From Bacillus changyiensis (GTDB lineage: Bacteria; Bacillota; Bacilli; Bacillales; Bacillaceae): DNA of 64,000 bases. The notes under the pieces were generated by a model, which was not told the origin of the DNA, searched no databases, and saw nothing but the letters and a program-made list of their open reading frames with translations. This document shows, piece by piece, positions 46,618 to 57,510 of the stretch (position 1 is the first letter of the stretch; the number at the start of each line of letters is the position of its first letter). The stretch covers positions 868,001-932,000 of the forward strand of contig NZ_JAQFWW010000002.1 in assembly GCF_027706145.1 (NCBI RefSeq). The letters run 5' to 3'. The translations under genes were made by a program, and so were the position numbers.

Positions 46618-47064
46618 TTATGATTCAATTGGCGGCATTTTTAATGTAGTGATTGCAATTCGGTTCCATGCATTAATTGTAATGGCTGCCATAATAAGTT
46701 CAGCTGTTTCAGTTTCGCTAAAACATTCTCGCACCTTTTGATAAACATCATCTGGCAGTCCATTATCAGCTACACATGTAATGGCTTCAGTCATGGCCAA
46801 AACGGCTCGTTCTTCCTCTGTGTAAAAAGGGGCTTCTCGCCATGCATTCAAAGCGTATAATCGCTGCTCTGTCTCACCATTTTTTCGCGCATCCTTTGTA
46901 TGCATATCGAGGCAGAATGCACAACCATTTAATTGTGAAGCACGTACTTTAATCAGTTCTTTTAAAATCGGATCAATACTTGAAGTTCTTTGCGCTTTTT
47001 CTAGCTCCAACATCCCTGCGTAGCCTTGTGGGTTTACTTTTTCCATTAAAAATCTAGTTTTCAA
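46618..47064 (-). CDS. Carboxymuconolactone decarboxylase/AhpD-like protein, ECF41 partner
   Basis: 148 residues. The AhpD-like fold with redox-type CxxC and histidine: Cys48, Cys51, His55 in NGCAFCLDMHTKDARK. TTG 47064 has GGAGGAATCCA upstream. Located directly downstream of an ECF41-type sigma factor and preceded by a TGTCACA promoter element, the arrangement known for ECF41, whose partners are carboxymuconolactone decarboxylases, oxidoreductases or epimerases. Probably a redox or peroxide-related enzyme; substrate unknown. Confidence 0.9.
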   Translation of the reverse strand: MKTRFLMEKVNPQGYAGMLELEKAQRTSSIDPILKELIKVRASQLNGCAFCLDMHTKDARKNGETEQRLYALNAWREAPFYTEEERAVLAMTEAITCVADNGLPDDVYQKVRECFSETETAELIMAAITINAWNRIAITTLKMPPIES

Positions 47065-47097
47065 ATGGATTCCTCCTTTTTTTCAATTCATTTATAT

Positions 47098-47124
47098 AAC
47101 AAAGGAGGGCCATGATTTGTGACA
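47098..47124 (-). promoter_or_regulatory. Probable ECF41-dependent promoter
   Basis: TGTCACA on the minus strand (47118-47124) is the -35 motif reported for ECF41 sigma factors, just after the sigma gene stop. A -10 candidate TGTT follows after 16 nt (consensus CGTC, 2 of 4), so the -10 is weaker. Confidence 0.65.
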
Positions 47125-47125
47125 T

Positions 47126-47983
47126 TTAAATTTTAATTTGTTTTAATTTATCTGGGTTAGAAATCATGTAAATATGTTTGATGAAAGCAAGTTTTTGATC
47201 CCACGCAAAGCAAATGACATAATTCGGTTGGTTGGTTCGTTTGATGAGCACGCCCCTTGCTCCATTGATATTCACAAACTGATAATGACCGGAAAGGCTT
47301 CCTTTTGAGGTGATTCCTTTAAAGAAGGCATAAATACGGTTTCGTCCATAGATCGGTTTTATCGCACTACGTACTTTTCCACCTCCATCAGCGTATAATA
47401 CCGCTTCTTTAGCTATCCTGTCGGCAAATTCAGCAAAATCACCGGTTTTTGTTGAGTGGATAAACAACTCTGCCAATCGTTGTTCGTCGCTGCGATCAGC
47501 TGTTAGGGAAATTTCTCCTTTTAGTTTATTTTTAATTCGGCTGTACATTTTTCGGCAATTGACATCAGATTTCTGCAATATAAATGAAATTTCTTTATAG
47601 CTGTAGTTAAACACTTCTCTGAACATGAAGATTGCTCTTTCAATAGGATTCAATCGGCTCATAAGAACCATAAAAGCGTAAGAAATCATTTCATCTTTTA
47701 TCATTGAATCTGCCGGGTTCTGTTCGATCTGCTTACATTCAGGTTCTGGCAGCCACTCTCCAACATAAATCTCGCGTTTTTTCCTAGCTGATTGCAAAAA
47801 GTTTATACAGCGGTTTGTCACAGATTTCGTCAAGTAGGAATGAATATGGTCAATTTGTTCGATATTTTTCCCCTGAAGGTCTGCAAATAACTCCTGAACA
47901 ATATCTTCTGCGTCCTGCAAAGAGCCGACCATTTGATAGGCAATTGAATAAAGCAGTGACCAATACTTTTGATACTCTTCCAT
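47126..47983 (-). CDS. ECF41-family RNA polymerase sigma factor with SnoaL-like extension
   Basis: 285 residues from ATG 47983 behind AGAGGAAA; an upstream start at 48001 is less likely. Region 2 (SIAYQMVGSLQDAEDIVQELF), region 4 (LNPIERAIFMFREVFNYSYKEISFIL), then a C-terminal NTF2/SnoaL-like domain (about 165-285) with the ECF41 motif DGGGKVRSAIKPIYGR and a later NGARG. In ECF41 the extension replaces an anti-sigma factor: it holds the sigma factor inactive or active depending on the fold. Activates the downstream gene. Confidence 0.9.
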   Translation of the reverse strand: MEEYQKYWSLLYSIAYQMVGSLQDAEDIVQELFADLQGKNIEQIDHIHSYLTKSVTNRCINFLQSARKKREIYVGEWLPEPECKQIEQNPADSMIKDEMISYAFMVLMSRLNPIERAIFMFREVFNYSYKEISFILQKSDVNCRKMYSRIKNKLKGEISLTADRSDEQRLAELFIHSTKTGDFAEFADRIAKEAVLYADGGGKVRSAIKPIYGRNRIYAFFKGITSKGSLSGHYQFVNINGARGVLIKRTNQPNYVICFAWDQKLAFIKHIYMISNPDKLKQIKI

Positions 47984-48006
47984 AACATTTCCTCTCTTCA
48001 AAAAAA

Positions 48007-48031
48007 TAAAAGCTCTGCTGAGAGCTTTTTT
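48007..48031. terminator. Terminator of noc
   Basis: AAAAGCTCT - gct - AGAGCTTTTTT, with T-runs on both strands, directly after the noc stop. Confidence 0.85.
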
Positions 48032-48881
48032 ATTTTTTGGGGATTCGGATCGTCAACTGAATGTATTCTTCAAATTCTGCTTCTTCTGTTTTCAGTTCAA
48101 CTCCGCTGTCTTCCACCATTGATAAGGACTGGCGTATAGTATTCATCGCAATTCTTGTGTCCCTGCTGTATGCTTTTCGCTTTGGTTTAGGCTTTCGTTT
48201 ATCTTGTTCGAGCAGTTTGACTACACGGTCTTCGGTTTGTTTGACATTTAAGTTTTTTTCTATCACTTCATTTAACAGTTGAACCTGCAGTTCAGGTTGT
48301 TTTAATGGAATAAGTGCTCTTGCATGACGCTCGGATATATCTTTTTTCAAGATCGCTTCCTGTACCGCTTCCGGTAGCTTAAGCAATCTGAGTTTATTGG
48401 CAATTGTTGATTGGCCTTTACCAAGCCTTTGTGCCAGAGCTTCTTGGGTTAAATCGTGGAGCTCTAGCAGTCTTGCATATGCATATGCTTCCTCGATCGA
48501 AGATAATTCCTCCCTTTGGAGGTTTTCGATTAAAGCGACAGAAGCGGTCTCTGTATCTGAAAAATCCTTAATGATAGCGGGTATTTTCTCCCAATTCAAT
48601 GTTTGGACTGCCCGCCAACGCCGCTCTCCTGCAATCAGTTCAAATTGACCTTCTTGATCGGTTTTTCTGACAACAATCGGTTGAATGATGCCATGTGTAT
48701 GAATGGTTGCGGCTAATTCTTGAATTTTTTCTTCAGAGAAAATGGTGCGCGGCTGAAAACGGTTCGGAATAATATCGCCTACTGCAATGTCTTGAATTTT
48801 TTCTTTATCAGTATCATGTTCAGCAACCTCTGCTTCTTCTTTTTCACCGATTCCAAAGAGACGAGAGAATGAATGCTTCAT
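48030..48881 (-). CDS. noc: Nucleoid occlusion protein Noc
   Basis: 283 residues. ParB-like CTPase domain with [21 protein letters not shown] and [27 protein letters not shown], paralogous to Spo0J. The short N-terminus [15 protein letters not shown] is the amphipathic membrane-targeting helix. It binds NBS sites and keeps the division septum away from the nucleoid. Starts at ATG 48881. Between ECF41 and rsmG, as in B. subtilis except for the inserted ECF41 pair. Confidence 0.97.
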   Translation of the reverse strand: MKHSFSRLFGIGEKEEAEVAEHDTDKEKIQDIAVGDIIPNRFQPRTIFSEEKIQELAATIHTHGIIQPIVVRKTDQEGQFELIAGERRWRAVQTLNWEKIPAIIKDFSDTETASVALIENLQREELSSIEEAYAYARLLELHDLTQEALAQRLGKGQSTIANKLRLLKLPEAVQEAILKKDISERHARALIPLKQPELQVQLLNEVIEKNLNVKQTEDRVVKLLEQDKRKPKPKRKAYSRDTRIAMNTIRQSLSMVEDSGVELKTEEAEFEEYIQLTIRIPKK

Positions 48882-48978
48882 GTACCTACACCACCTTTAC
48901 ACACTGCCATTTTTATAATTCTATTTTCTCATGATTTTTCCTTCTTTAACATCACGAATTTACAAGAAACCGAATGAT

Positions 48979-49698
48979 TTAATCTTCAATAGGAGATTTA
49001 TTCGGTGTCCCTGGTTTTCTTGGATATTTCCTTGGTGTTTCTGTTTGTTTTTTGACAATAATGATACTTCTTTCACTTTCTTCTATTGGCAGTTGAAAAG
49101 AATGTACATTTTCGATTCGACCACCTAGCGCTTTAATCGCTTTCTTTCCTACATCAATCTCTTGATCGGCTGAAGCTGCTTTTAACGCAACAAACAAACC
49201 ATTTTTCTTGACTAGTGGCAGACATAGTTCACTTAACACAGAAAGTCGGGCTACCGCACGAGCTGTGACGATATCGAAACTCTCCCGCTTGTCCTTCAAT
49301 CTCCCAAATGTTTCAGCACGGTCATGATAAAAATGTGTATTTTCTAATTTTAAAGCTTGAGAAAGCTGATTTAGAAAGTGAATTCTTTTATTTAATGAAT
49401 CGACAATTGTCACATGTAAATGAGGAAAACAAATTTTAATTGGCAGGCTTGGAAAACCAGCACCTGCCCCAACATCACAAAGACTGTTGAATGTTTTAAA
49501 ATCAACATAAAAAGACGTCGTAATCGAATCGTAAAAATGCTTTAAATAGACCTCTTTTTTCTCAGTAATTGAGGTTAGATTGATTTTTTCATTCCATTCT
49601 GACAGCCATTCATAATAGGTTTCAAATTGCTCCAGTTGAAAGTCAGAAAGGGCGATCCCTTTCTCCTCCAAACCGGATCTAAATTGCTCTATGTTCAT
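48979..49698 (-). CDS. rsmG: 16S rRNA (guanine527-N7)-methyltransferase
   Basis: 239 residues. SAM-binding [23 protein letters not shown] and [17 protein letters not shown] are conserved in RsmG (GidB). It methylates G527 of 16S rRNA; loss gives low-level streptomycin resistance. ATG 49698 behind GAAAGGATGACGGC, 13 nt after mnmG. A Lys/Pro/Arg-rich C-terminal tail. Confidence 0.97.
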   Translation of the reverse strand: MNIEQFRSGLEEKGIALSDFQLEQFETYYEWLSEWNEKINLTSITEKKEVYLKHFYDSITTSFYVDFKTFNSLCDVGAGAGFPSLPIKICFPHLHVTIVDSLNKRIHFLNQLSQALKLENTHFYHDRAETFGRLKDKRESFDIVTARAVARLSVLSELCLPLVKKNGLFVALKAASADQEIDVGKKAIKALGGRIENVHSFQLPIEESERSIIIVKKQTETPRKYPRKPGTPNKSPIED

Positions 49699-49711
49699 GC
49701 CGTCATCCTTT

Positions 49712-51598
49712 CTATTCTGCTATCTTGGCAATTCGGCCCTGCTCCAAATAAACAAGAAGAATGGAAATATCAGCAGGATTTACACCTGAGATCCGTGAGG
49801 CTTGTGCGACGGAAAGCGGTCTGACTTCTTTCAGTTTTTGCCGCGCTTCTGTTGCAATACCCTTAATCGCATCATAATCTATCCTGTCAGGAATCTTTTT
49901 ATTTTCCATTTTCTTAAGTTTTTCAACCTGTTGCAATGATTTCTCAATATATCCTTCATACTTGATTTGAATTTCAACTTGTTCAGCTACATCGCTGGCA
50001 ACTTTTTCGTCTGTCGGAGCAAGTGCTGTCACAGTTTCATAATTCATTTCCGGCCGTTTTATGAGATCGGTGGCACGGATGCCATCCTTCAACTCACTGC
50101 CGCCCAATGAACGAATATATGCTTGGTTTTCTTTTGAAGGTTTAATGATCACTGAATATAGACGTTTTTTCTCTGCTTCAATCGCTGTTTTTTTCTCTTT
50201 GAACTTTTGATAACGTTCTTCAGAAATCAAGCCAACCTCATAACCGATTTCCGTAAGTCGCAAGTCGGCATTATCATGACGCAAAAGCAGTCGATATTCT
50301 GCTCTTGATGTTAACAAACGGTACGGTTCATTTGTTCCCTTAGTAACTAAATCATCAATTAAAACACCGATATATGCGTCTGAACGCCCGAGAATCATTT
50401 CTTTTTTATTAAGCGCTTTTCGGCCTGCATTGATCCCAGCCATAATGCCCTGGCCAGCGGCCTCTTCATACCCTGATGTTCCATTGATTTGTCCAGCTGT
50501 GAACAGTCCAGGTATTTTTTTTGTTTCCAATGTCGGCCAAAGCTGTGTCGGTACGATGGCATCATATTCGATCGCATATCCTGCTCTCATCATTTCTACA
50601 TTTTCCAAACCAGGAATGGTTGAAAGCATTTTTTTCTGGACATCTTCCGGTAAGCTCGTTGATAGTCCTTGGACATAGACTTCTTGCGTATTCCGTCCTT
50701 CAGGTTCAAGAAAAATCTGATGCCTTGACTTATCATGAAAGCGGACGACCTTATCTTCAATGGATGGACAATATCTTGGTCCTGTTCCTTTAATCATACC
50801 GGAATACATTGGTGAACGATGAAGATTGCCATCGATGATCTCATGTGTTTCAGGACTTGTATAAGTGAGCCAGCATGGCAATTGATCTGTGATATATTCT
50901 ACTGTTTCATATGAAAAGGCCCGAGGCGCTTCATCACCCGGCTGAATTTCCGTTTTACTGTAATCTATCGAGTGGCTGTTGACCCGCGGCGGTGTTCCTG
51001 TTTTAAAACGGACAAGGTCAAATCCTAGCTCTTCAAGATGCTCAGAAAGCTTTATAGAAGGCTGTTGATTGTTTGGTCCACTAGAGTAGGAAAGATCACC
51101 AATAATCACTCGCCCTCTTAAAAAAGTTCCTGTCGTCAGGACAACCGTTTTTGAATGGTAAACAGCCCCTGTTTGTGTCATAATACCGCAGCATTTGCCA
51201 TCTTCAATAATTAGACGCTCGACCATTCCCTGTTGTAATGTTAAATTCGGTTCATTTTCAAGCGTCTTTTTCATCTCATGCTGATATTGAAATTTATCAG
51301 CCTGTGCCCGCAAAGCTCGGACGGCCGGACCTTTACCTGTATTTAAAAGTCTCATTTGGATATGGGTTTTATCAATATTTTTTGCCATTTGTCCACCTAG
51401 TGCATCTATTTCGCGAACGACAATCCCTTTGGCGGGGCCGCCGACAGATGGGTTACACGGCATAAAAGCGACCATATCAAGGTTAATGGTTAAGACAAGT
51501 GTTTTTGCCCCTTGTCTAGCTGATGCCAATGCAGCTTCCACCCCAGCATGACCGGCGCCAACGACAATGACATCATATTGGCCTGCTTCATAGACCAT
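49712..51598 (-). CDS. mnmG: tRNA uridine-5-carboxymethylaminomethyl modification enzyme MnmG (GidA)
   Basis: 628 residues from ATG 51598 ([30 protein letters not shown]) behind AAAGGAGGAAAAGC. FAD-binding GAGHAG near the start and a C-terminal helical domain. With MnmE it installs cmnm5 at uridine 34 of several tRNAs. The frame to 51628 reads into the mnmE end and is not used. Confidence 0.98.
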   Translation of the reverse strand: MVYEAGQYDVIVVGAGHAGVEAALASARQGAKTLVLTINLDMVAFMPCNPSVGGPAKGIVVREIDALGGQMAKNIDKTHIQMRLLNTGKGPAVRALRAQADKFQYQHEMKKTLENEPNLTLQQGMVERLIIEDGKCCGIMTQTGAVYHSKTVVLTTGTFLRGRVIIGDLSYSSGPNNQQPSIKLSEHLEELGFDLVRFKTGTPPRVNSHSIDYSKTEIQPGDEAPRAFSYETVEYITDQLPCWLTYTSPETHEIIDGNLHRSPMYSGMIKGTGPRYCPSIEDKVVRFHDKSRHQIFLEPEGRNTQEVYVQGLSTSLPEDVQKKMLSTIPGLENVEMMRAGYAIEYDAIVPTQLWPTLETKKIPGLFTAGQINGTSGYEEAAGQGIMAGINAGRKALNKKEMILGRSDAYIGVLIDDLVTKGTNEPYRLLTSRAEYRLLLRHDNADLRLTEIGYEVGLISEERYQKFKEKKTAIEAEKKRLYSVIIKPSKENQAYIRSLGGSELKDGIRATDLIKRPEMNYETVTALAPTDEKVASDVAEQVEIQIKYEGYIEKSLQQVEKLKKMENKKIPDRIDYDAIKGIATEARQKLKEVRPLSVAQASRISGVNPADISILLVYLEQGRIAKIAE

Positions 51599-51612
51599 AT
51601 GCTTTTCCTCCT

Positions 51613-52992
51613 TTACTTTCCTAGACAAAATTGTGAAAAGAGCTGGTCGATCAAGCTTTCATGTACAGCGTCACCAATGATCTCACCTAGAACTTCCCAA
51701 CATCTTGTTAAATCAATTTGAACGATATCAATCGGTACATCATTCTCAATTCCTTCAAGCGCATCACCTATCATGCGCTTCGCCTCATGCAATAATGAAA
51801 TGTGTCTTGTATTACTGACATATGTGAGATCACCGCTTTCAATCGCTCCTGTAAAAAATAGTGATTGAATAGCTTCCTCTAATTCATCTATTCCTTCTTC
51901 TTTCAAAAGAGACGTTGTCACGACAGGACTTCTACCAGCCAAGGTCCGAACACTTTCAAGATCTAGCTTTTGCTCAAGATCGGTCTTATTGACAATGACA
52001 ATTAAATCCATACCACTAACCGCTTCAAAAAGCTTCATGTCTTCATCTGAAAGTGGCTCACTATAATTAAGGACGAGTAAAATCAAATCCGCTTTTTTTA
52101 AAACCTCTCTGGAGCGCTCAACTCCAATCCGTTCAACGATATCTTCTGTCTCACGAATACCAGCTGTGTCGACAAGGCGCAACGGCACACCCCTAATATT
52201 AACGTATTCTTCAATAACGTCCCGCGTTGTACCTGGAATGTCAGTTACAATCGCTTTCGTTTCATGAACAAGACTATTTAACAGAGATGATTTACCGACG
52301 TTTGGACGTCCAATGATCACTGTAGAAATTCCTTCTCTTAATATTTTACCCTGTTCTGATGTTGCAAGAAGTGCCTCAATTTCTTTTTTGACATGAGTGG
52401 CTTTTTCAACCAAAACTTTGTGCGTCATTTCTTCGACATCATCATACTCCGGATAATCAATATTCACTTCTACATGAGCCAGTGTTTCAAGTAATTCACT
52501 TCTCAATCGTTTGATCAGCTTAGAAAGTCTGCCCTCCATCTGATTTATAGCTACATCCATAGCGCGGTCTGTCTTGGCTCTAATGAGATCCATGACAGCC
52601 TCTGCTTGAGAGAGATCAATTCTCCCATTTAAAAAGGCCCTTTTCGTAAATTCGCCGGGCTCAGCCAGTCGGGCTCCTTCTCTTAACACTAACTGAAGTA
52701 CTTGATTGACTGTAACAATACCACCATGACAGTTGATCTCGACTACATCTTCTCTCGTAAACGTTTTTGGCGCTTTTAAAACCGAAACCATGACTTCTTC
52801 TATTACCTTTTTTGTTTCAGGATCCACAACGTGACCGTAGTGAATGGTGTGTGTAGCAACAGTGCTTAATTCTTTCCCTCGAGGTCCTTTGTATACTTTA
52901 TCGGCAATGGAAAGAGCTTCAGGACCGCTTAGCCTGACGATGGCGATGGCTCCTTCCCCCATTGGCGTTGAAATGGCTGCGATCGTATCCAT
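51613..52992 (-). CDS. mnmE: tRNA modification GTPase MnmE (TrmE)
   Basis: 459 residues from ATG 52992 ([26 protein letters not shown]), with AGAGGTGAACAGC upstream. Formyl-THF-binding N-terminal domain, helical domain, and inserted G domain ([31 protein letters not shown]). The C-terminus FSQFCLGK carries the conserved Cys motif. Works with MnmG. Confidence 0.98.
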   Translation of the reverse strand: MDTIAAISTPMGEGAIAIVRLSGPEALSIADKVYKGPRGKELSTVATHTIHYGHVVDPETKKVIEEVMVSVLKAPKTFTREDVVEINCHGGIVTVNQVLQLVLREGARLAEPGEFTKRAFLNGRIDLSQAEAVMDLIRAKTDRAMDVAINQMEGRLSKLIKRLRSELLETLAHVEVNIDYPEYDDVEEMTHKVLVEKATHVKKEIEALLATSEQGKILREGISTVIIGRPNVGKSSLLNSLVHETKAIVTDIPGTTRDVIEEYVNIRGVPLRLVDTAGIRETEDIVERIGVERSREVLKKADLILLVLNYSEPLSDEDMKLFEAVSGMDLIVIVNKTDLEQKLDLESVRTLAGRSPVVTTSLLKEEGIDELEEAIQSLFFTGAIESGDLTYVSNTRHISLLHEAKRMIGDALEGIENDVPIDIVQIDLTRCWEVLGEIIGDAVHESLIDQLFSQFCLGK

Positions 52993-53130
52993 GCTGTTCA
53001 CCTCTCTTTTTCGTTCTTTTTATGTATTATCCCCATCTTTTAAGACAGTCTTCAAATGGGGTAAAAAATTTTATTGTAATCAAAATTTAAAGATACCATA
53101 GTTTCAAGTGAAGTGGAAGTAGTTGAGTTG

Positions 53131-53188
53131 TTATCCACAACCTTAACAAGTCGTTATTATTTACTTTAACTTATCCACATGTGAATAA
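53131..53188. other. DnaA boxes between mnmE and jag
   Basis: TTATCCACA at 53131-53139 and 53171-53179, plus TGTGAATAA (inverted, one change) at 53180-53188, in a 260-bp gap with no gene. Possibly an outlying part of the origin complex or a DnaA-titration site. Confidence 0.72.
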
Positions 53189-53216
53189 CAATGGGCCTCT
53201 TTTTTTGTTCCAGAGA

Positions 53217-53256
53217 AAAAAGCCAGTGGAGGATTTAAGCCCCCACTGGCTTTTAC
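53217..53256 (-). terminator. Terminator of rpmH-rnpA-spoIIIJ-jag
   Basis: AGCCAGTGG - 13 nt - CCACTGGCT, 9-bp stem, with a T-run on the minus strand, just downstream of jag. Confidence 0.9.
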
Positions 53257-53262
53257 TATAAA

Positions 53263-53886
53263 TTATTGTTTATAGGAGATGACAAGATGCCGGTTGTGGC
53301 CTTCTCCAGTAGAATATGTTTCGATCTCTTTAGCATAACTTGAAAGAGTGTCGTGAATCACTTTACGTTCACTAGAAGGCATCGGCTCAAGATGAATATC
53401 TTTTTTCTGTCTCTTCGCCTGATCTGCTAGTTTTAAGGCCAAATGAGTAAGGGCTTCTTTCCGCTTGGCACGATAGCCTTCAGCATCAACAACAACTTGC
53501 ATATAGTGATCAGAATAGCGGTTGAGAACAAGTTGTGTTAACGTTTCAAGAGCATTTAACGTTTGTCCTCTTTTTCCAATCAAAAGCGCCATTTTGTCAC
53601 TTTCCAAATGGAAAATGATCTTTTTTGTTTCTACTTCTTTTGTTACTTTTGCTTCGATCCCCATCTGAGCAATCACATTTTCTAAATATTGTGTCGCTTC
53701 TTTTATAGGATCCATTTTTTCTTGTAATTTAACAACTGCGGGTTGTGAGCCGAATATGCCGAAAAAACCTTTTTTTCCTTCATCAATGACATGAATTTCG
53801 ACATCAGCTTCTTGAAGCCCCAGTTGTTTAAGCCCGGATTGTACTGCTTCGTCGACGGTTCGTCCAGTAGCAGTCAGTTCCTTCAC
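53263..53886 (-). CDS. jag: RNA-binding protein Jag (KhpB/EloR)
   Basis: 207 residues: N-terminal Jag domain ([23 protein letters not shown]), a KH domain ([26 protein letters not shown]) and a C-terminal R3H domain ([16 protein letters not shown]). Binds small RNAs and mRNAs with KhpA and affects wall synthesis. GTG 53886 overlaps the spoIIIJ stop (GTGA). Confidence 0.96.
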   Translation of the reverse strand: MKELTATGRTVDEAVQSGLKQLGLQEADVEIHVIDEGKKGFFGIFGSQPAVVKLQEKMDPIKEATQYLENVIAQMGIEAKVTKEVETKKIIFHLESDKMALLIGKRGQTLNALETLTQLVLNRYSDHYMQVVVDAEGYRAKRKEALTHLALKLADQAKRQKKDIHLEPMPSSERKVIHDTLSSYAKEIETYSTGEGHNRHLVISYKQ

Positions 53887-54677
53887 TTTTTCTTACCTCC
53901 AGATTTTTTTCCTCCAGCCGAAGCTTGTTTCTCAGTTTTTATTTCTGGACTTTTAATTAAGAACGTTTGTCCAATCATGAATAAGTTACCGACAACCCAG
54001 TACAGAGAAAGAGCAGCTGGAAAATTGATGGCAAATATAACGATCATGATTGGCATCAACCAAAGCATGATTGCCATTTGCGGATTTTGCTGTGGATTTC
54101 CTGCCATCATTCGCTTTTGTTGGATGAAAGTAAATACCCCTGCTAAAATCGGCAAAATAAAAAATGGGTCACGCTCTCCAAGGTCAAACCATAAAAAGCT
54201 ATGTTCTGCGATTTCACGTGTTCTCATAATGGCATGATAAAATCCGATTAAAATCGGCATTTGAATAATCAACGGAAAACAGCCCGCCAATGGATTTACA
54301 CCATGCTTCTGCATTAAAGCCATTGTTTCCTGTTGTAATTTTTGCTGTGTTTTTTGATCTTTAGAACTGTATTTCTCGCGTAATTTCTGCATTTCAGGCT
54401 GAATCGCCTGTGTTGCTCTCATGCTTTTTGTCTGTTTAATCATCAATGGTAATATTAATAGACGGACAAGGATCGTCACAAGAATAATCGCAAGCCCATA
54501 GCTATTGCCCGTCACCTCTGCAACATAGGTGATCAACTGTGACAATGGGTATACAATGTAACTATTCCAAAATCCTTCACTTTGTGCAGTGATCGGCTGA
54601 TTAATTTGTGTACACCCAGCTAGAAGCACAAGAACGCCAATCATGCTCAACAATAATAAAATTCGCCTCTTCAACAA
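53883..54677 (-). CDS. spoIIIJ: Membrane protein insertase SpoIIIJ (YidC1)
   Basis: 264 residues. Lipoprotein signal with lipobox LLAGC, then five membrane segments of the Oxa1/YidC fold ([22 protein letters not shown] carries the conserved Arg). A basic tail binds ribosomes. It inserts membrane proteins and is required for sigma-G activity in sporulation. TTG start at 54677 with AGGAGG upstream. Confidence 0.97.
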   Translation of the reverse strand: MLKRRILLLLSMIGVLVLLAGCTQINQPITAQSEGFWNSYIVYPLSQLITYVAEVTGNSYGLAIILVTILVRLLILPLMIKQTKSMRATQAIQPEMQKLREKYSSKDQKTQQKLQQETMALMQKHGVNPLAGCFPLIIQMPILIGFYHAIMRTREIAEHSFLWFDLGERDPFFILPILAGVFTFIQQKRMMAGNPQQNPQMAIMLWLMPIMIVIFAINFPAALSLYWVVGNLFMIGQTFLIKSPEIKTEKQASAGGKKSGGKKK

Positions 54678-54829
54678 TATTTCCTCCTATATCTTCATAC
54701 TTAAACCGTAGACATACGGTTATCACTTCAAAAAAGACATACTTTTTCGTTATTTTATCATCTTTCAAATCAGAATGGGCAGTACTATTTTTGACGGCTA
54801 ACGGAAGCGCTTAAAAAAGTACTCGCAAA

Positions 54830-55189
54830 TCAAGACTGTTTATCTGATTTTTTCCGATAAACAGATGTCTTTCTGAAAAGATGTTGCAAGCTTTTCTTCG
54901 TTTCCTCATAGGTGAGATCAGCAGCCGGTTTTCTAGCAATGATAATATAATCTTGTTCCTGTTTTAATTGATCATGTTCTTCTTGGATAACCTGACGAAT
55001 CAGCCGTTTAACCCTATTGCGTACGACAGCATTTCCAATTTTCTTACTGACCGACAGTCCGATCCGGAATTCTTTCGCCTCAGGTTGGTGAAGCACATAT
55101 AAAACATACTGCCGGTTTGCCATCGAGTTGCCTTTTTTAAATACTTTTTGAAAATCTTCATTTTTTTTTAATCGATTTCGCTTTTTCAT
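54830..55189 (-). CDS. rnpA: Ribonuclease P protein component
   Basis: 119 residues from ATG 55189 ([20 protein letters not shown]) behind CGGAGTG; a GTG at 55201 has no space for a ribosome site. The RNR motif is [16 protein letters not shown]. Cofactor of the RNase P ribozyme in tRNA 5'-end maturation. Confidence 0.97.
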   Translation of the reverse strand: MKKRNRLKKNEDFQKVFKKGNSMANRQYVLYVLHQPEAKEFRIGLSVSKKIGNAVVRNRVKRLIRQVIQEEHDQLKQEQDYIIIARKPAADLTYEETKKSLQHLFRKTSVYRKKSDKQS

Positions 55190-55246
55190 GTGTTTCTTCA
55201 CTCCGATAACAAGCTGGCAAAATGAATCTTGGTCATTGCTTTATGT

Positions 55247-55275
55247 AAAAAAGACCACTGACTTGTTTCAGTGGC

Positions 55276-55278
<3 letters not shown>
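55247..55278 (-). terminator. Hairpin between rpmH and rnpA
   Basis: GGCCACTG - aaacaagt - CAGTGGTC, 8 bp with one G-U pair, followed by TTTTTTACAT on the minus strand. It overlaps the rpmH stop and precedes rnpA, so it likely lets through only part of the transcription: L34 is needed in far larger amounts than the RNase P protein. Confidence 0.8.
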
Positions 55279-55988
<710 letters not shown>

Positions 55989-57329
55989 ATGAACAATATA
56001 ACGGAGCTTTGGACGCAAGCCCTTGAGGAAATTAAAAAAAAATTAAGCAAGCCCAGTTTTGAAACATGGATGAAGTCAACAAAGGCCCATTCACTACAGG
56101 AAGATACACTAGTTATCATCGCTCCAAATGAGTTCGCCAGAGACTGGCTTGAATCAAAGTATTTGCACCTGATTGCCGAGACAATTTATGGTCTCACTGG
56201 AGAAGAATGGAGCATTAAATTTGTCATTCCTCAAAATCAAAAAGAAGAAGAATTCTTGCCAAAATCTCCAGTCAAAAAAATATCGAAAGAAGAATCAGCC
56301 GATTTTCCACAAAATATGCTGAATCCCAAATACACATTCGATACTTTTGTGATAGGTTCTGGAAATCGCTTTGCTCATGCAGCTTCATTAGCAGTTGCTG
56401 AAGCACCGGCAAAAGCATACAACCCTCTGTTTATCTATGGGGGCGTCGGCCTTGGAAAAACTCACTTAATGCATGCGATTGGACATTATGTCCTCGAGCA
56501 TAATCCAGATGCAAAAGTGATTTATTTGTCATCTGAAAAATTCACAAATGAATTTATTAACTCAATCCGAGACAATAAGGCTGTCGATTTTCGCAATCGC
56601 TATCGAAATGTCGACGTTCTTCTAATAGATGATATTCAATTTTTGGCGGGAAAAGAACAAACACAAGAGGAATTCTTTCATACGTTTAATACATTGCATG
56701 ATGAAACAAAACAAATTGTCATTTCAAGCGATAGACCGCCTAAAGAAATTCCGACGCTTGAAGACCGCTTACGTTCCCGATTTGAGTGGGGGTTAATTAC
56801 TGATATCACACCTCCTGATTTAGAAACGAGAATTGCCATTTTAAGAAAAAAAGCGAAGGCAGAAGGTCTAGATATTCCAAATGAAGTCATGCTTTATATT
56901 GCCAATCAAATCGATAGCAACATTAGAGAGTTAGAAGGAGCTTTAATACGAGTTGTCGCGTTTTCTTCTTTGATTAATAAAGATATTAATGCTGATTTAG
57001 CAGCAGAGGCTTTAAAAGATATTATTCCTTCCTCAAAACCAAAAGTGATTACGATAAAAGACATTCAACGGATTGTTGGTCAGCAGTATAATATCAAATT
57101 GGAAGATTTTAAAGCGAAAAAACGGACAAAATCGGTAGCATTTCCACGGCAAATTGCTATGTATCTATCAAGAGAAATGACTGATTCATCTCTCCCTAAA
57201 ATCGGGGAGGAGTTTGGGGGAAGAGACCATACAACGGTCATTCATGCCCATGAGAAAATATCGAAACTGCTGAGCAGTGATGAACAGCTTCAACAACAAA
57301 TTAAAGAAATAAAAGAACAATTGAGGTAG
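55989..57329 (+). CDS. dnaA: Chromosomal replication initiator DnaA
   Basis: 446 residues, identical in length to B. subtilis DnaA. Domain [32 protein letters not shown]+ domain with [15 protein letters not shown] and [11 protein letters not shown], the Arg-finger region, and domain IV HTH with [15 protein letters not shown]. The nearest strong ribosome site (AGGAGGGA) is 13-20 nt upstream of ATG 55989. Confidence 0.99.
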   Translation: MNNITELWTQALEEIKKKLSKPSFETWMKSTKAHSLQEDTLVIIAPNEFARDWLESKYLHLIAETIYGLTGEEWSIKFVIPQNQKEEEFLPKSPVKKISKEESADFPQNMLNPKYTFDTFVIGSGNRFAHAASLAVAEAPAKAYNPLFIYGGVGLGKTHLMHAIGHYVLEHNPDAKVIYLSSEKFTNEFINSIRDNKAVDFRNRYRNVDVLLIDDIQFLAGKEQTQEEFFHTFNTLHDETKQIVISSDRPPKEIPTLEDRLRSRFEWGLITDITPPDLETRIAILRKKAKAEGLDIPNEVMLYIANQIDSNIRELEGALIRVVAFSSLINKDINADLAAEALKDIIPSSKPKVITIKDIQRIVGQQYNIKLEDFKAKKRTKSVAFPRQIAMYLSREMTDSSLPKIGEEFGGRDHTTVIHAHEKISKLLSSDEQLQQQIKEIKEQLR

Positions 57330-57510
57330 TGTCGTTTAGCGGATAACGGGAAAGTGTGAATAACTAGAACATAGCCATACACAGTCTGTCCACATGTGGA
57401 TAGACTGTGTTTCCTTTCACTTCTCCCACTTATCCACATATTCACAGCCCCTACTATTACTTCTACTATTTTTAAAACATAATAATAATAGGTTCCTAAG
57501 GAGGATGGTC
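57330..57510 (+). other. oriC downstream region: DnaA boxes, DnaA-trio repeats and unwinding element
   Basis: Between dnaA and dnaN. DnaA boxes: CTGTCCACA/TGTGGATAG at about 57386-57405, exact TTATCCACA at 57430-57438 and TATTCACAG next to it. Immediately downstream CTACTATTACTTCTACTATT (57451-57470) is the DnaA-trio array, followed by the AT-rich TTTAAAACATAATAATAATA, the expected DNA unwinding element. Arrangement equals the incC part of B. subtilis oriC. Confidence 0.93.

Noticed and set aside
51598..51628. Longer N-terminus for MnmG
   Set aside because: Overlaps the ribosome site and mnmE end; the ATG at 51598 gives the family length of 628.
57394..57510. 39-residue N-terminal extension of DnaN
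   Set aside because: Covers the DnaA boxes and unwinding element of oriC; the true start is 57511 with AAGGAGGATGGTC.
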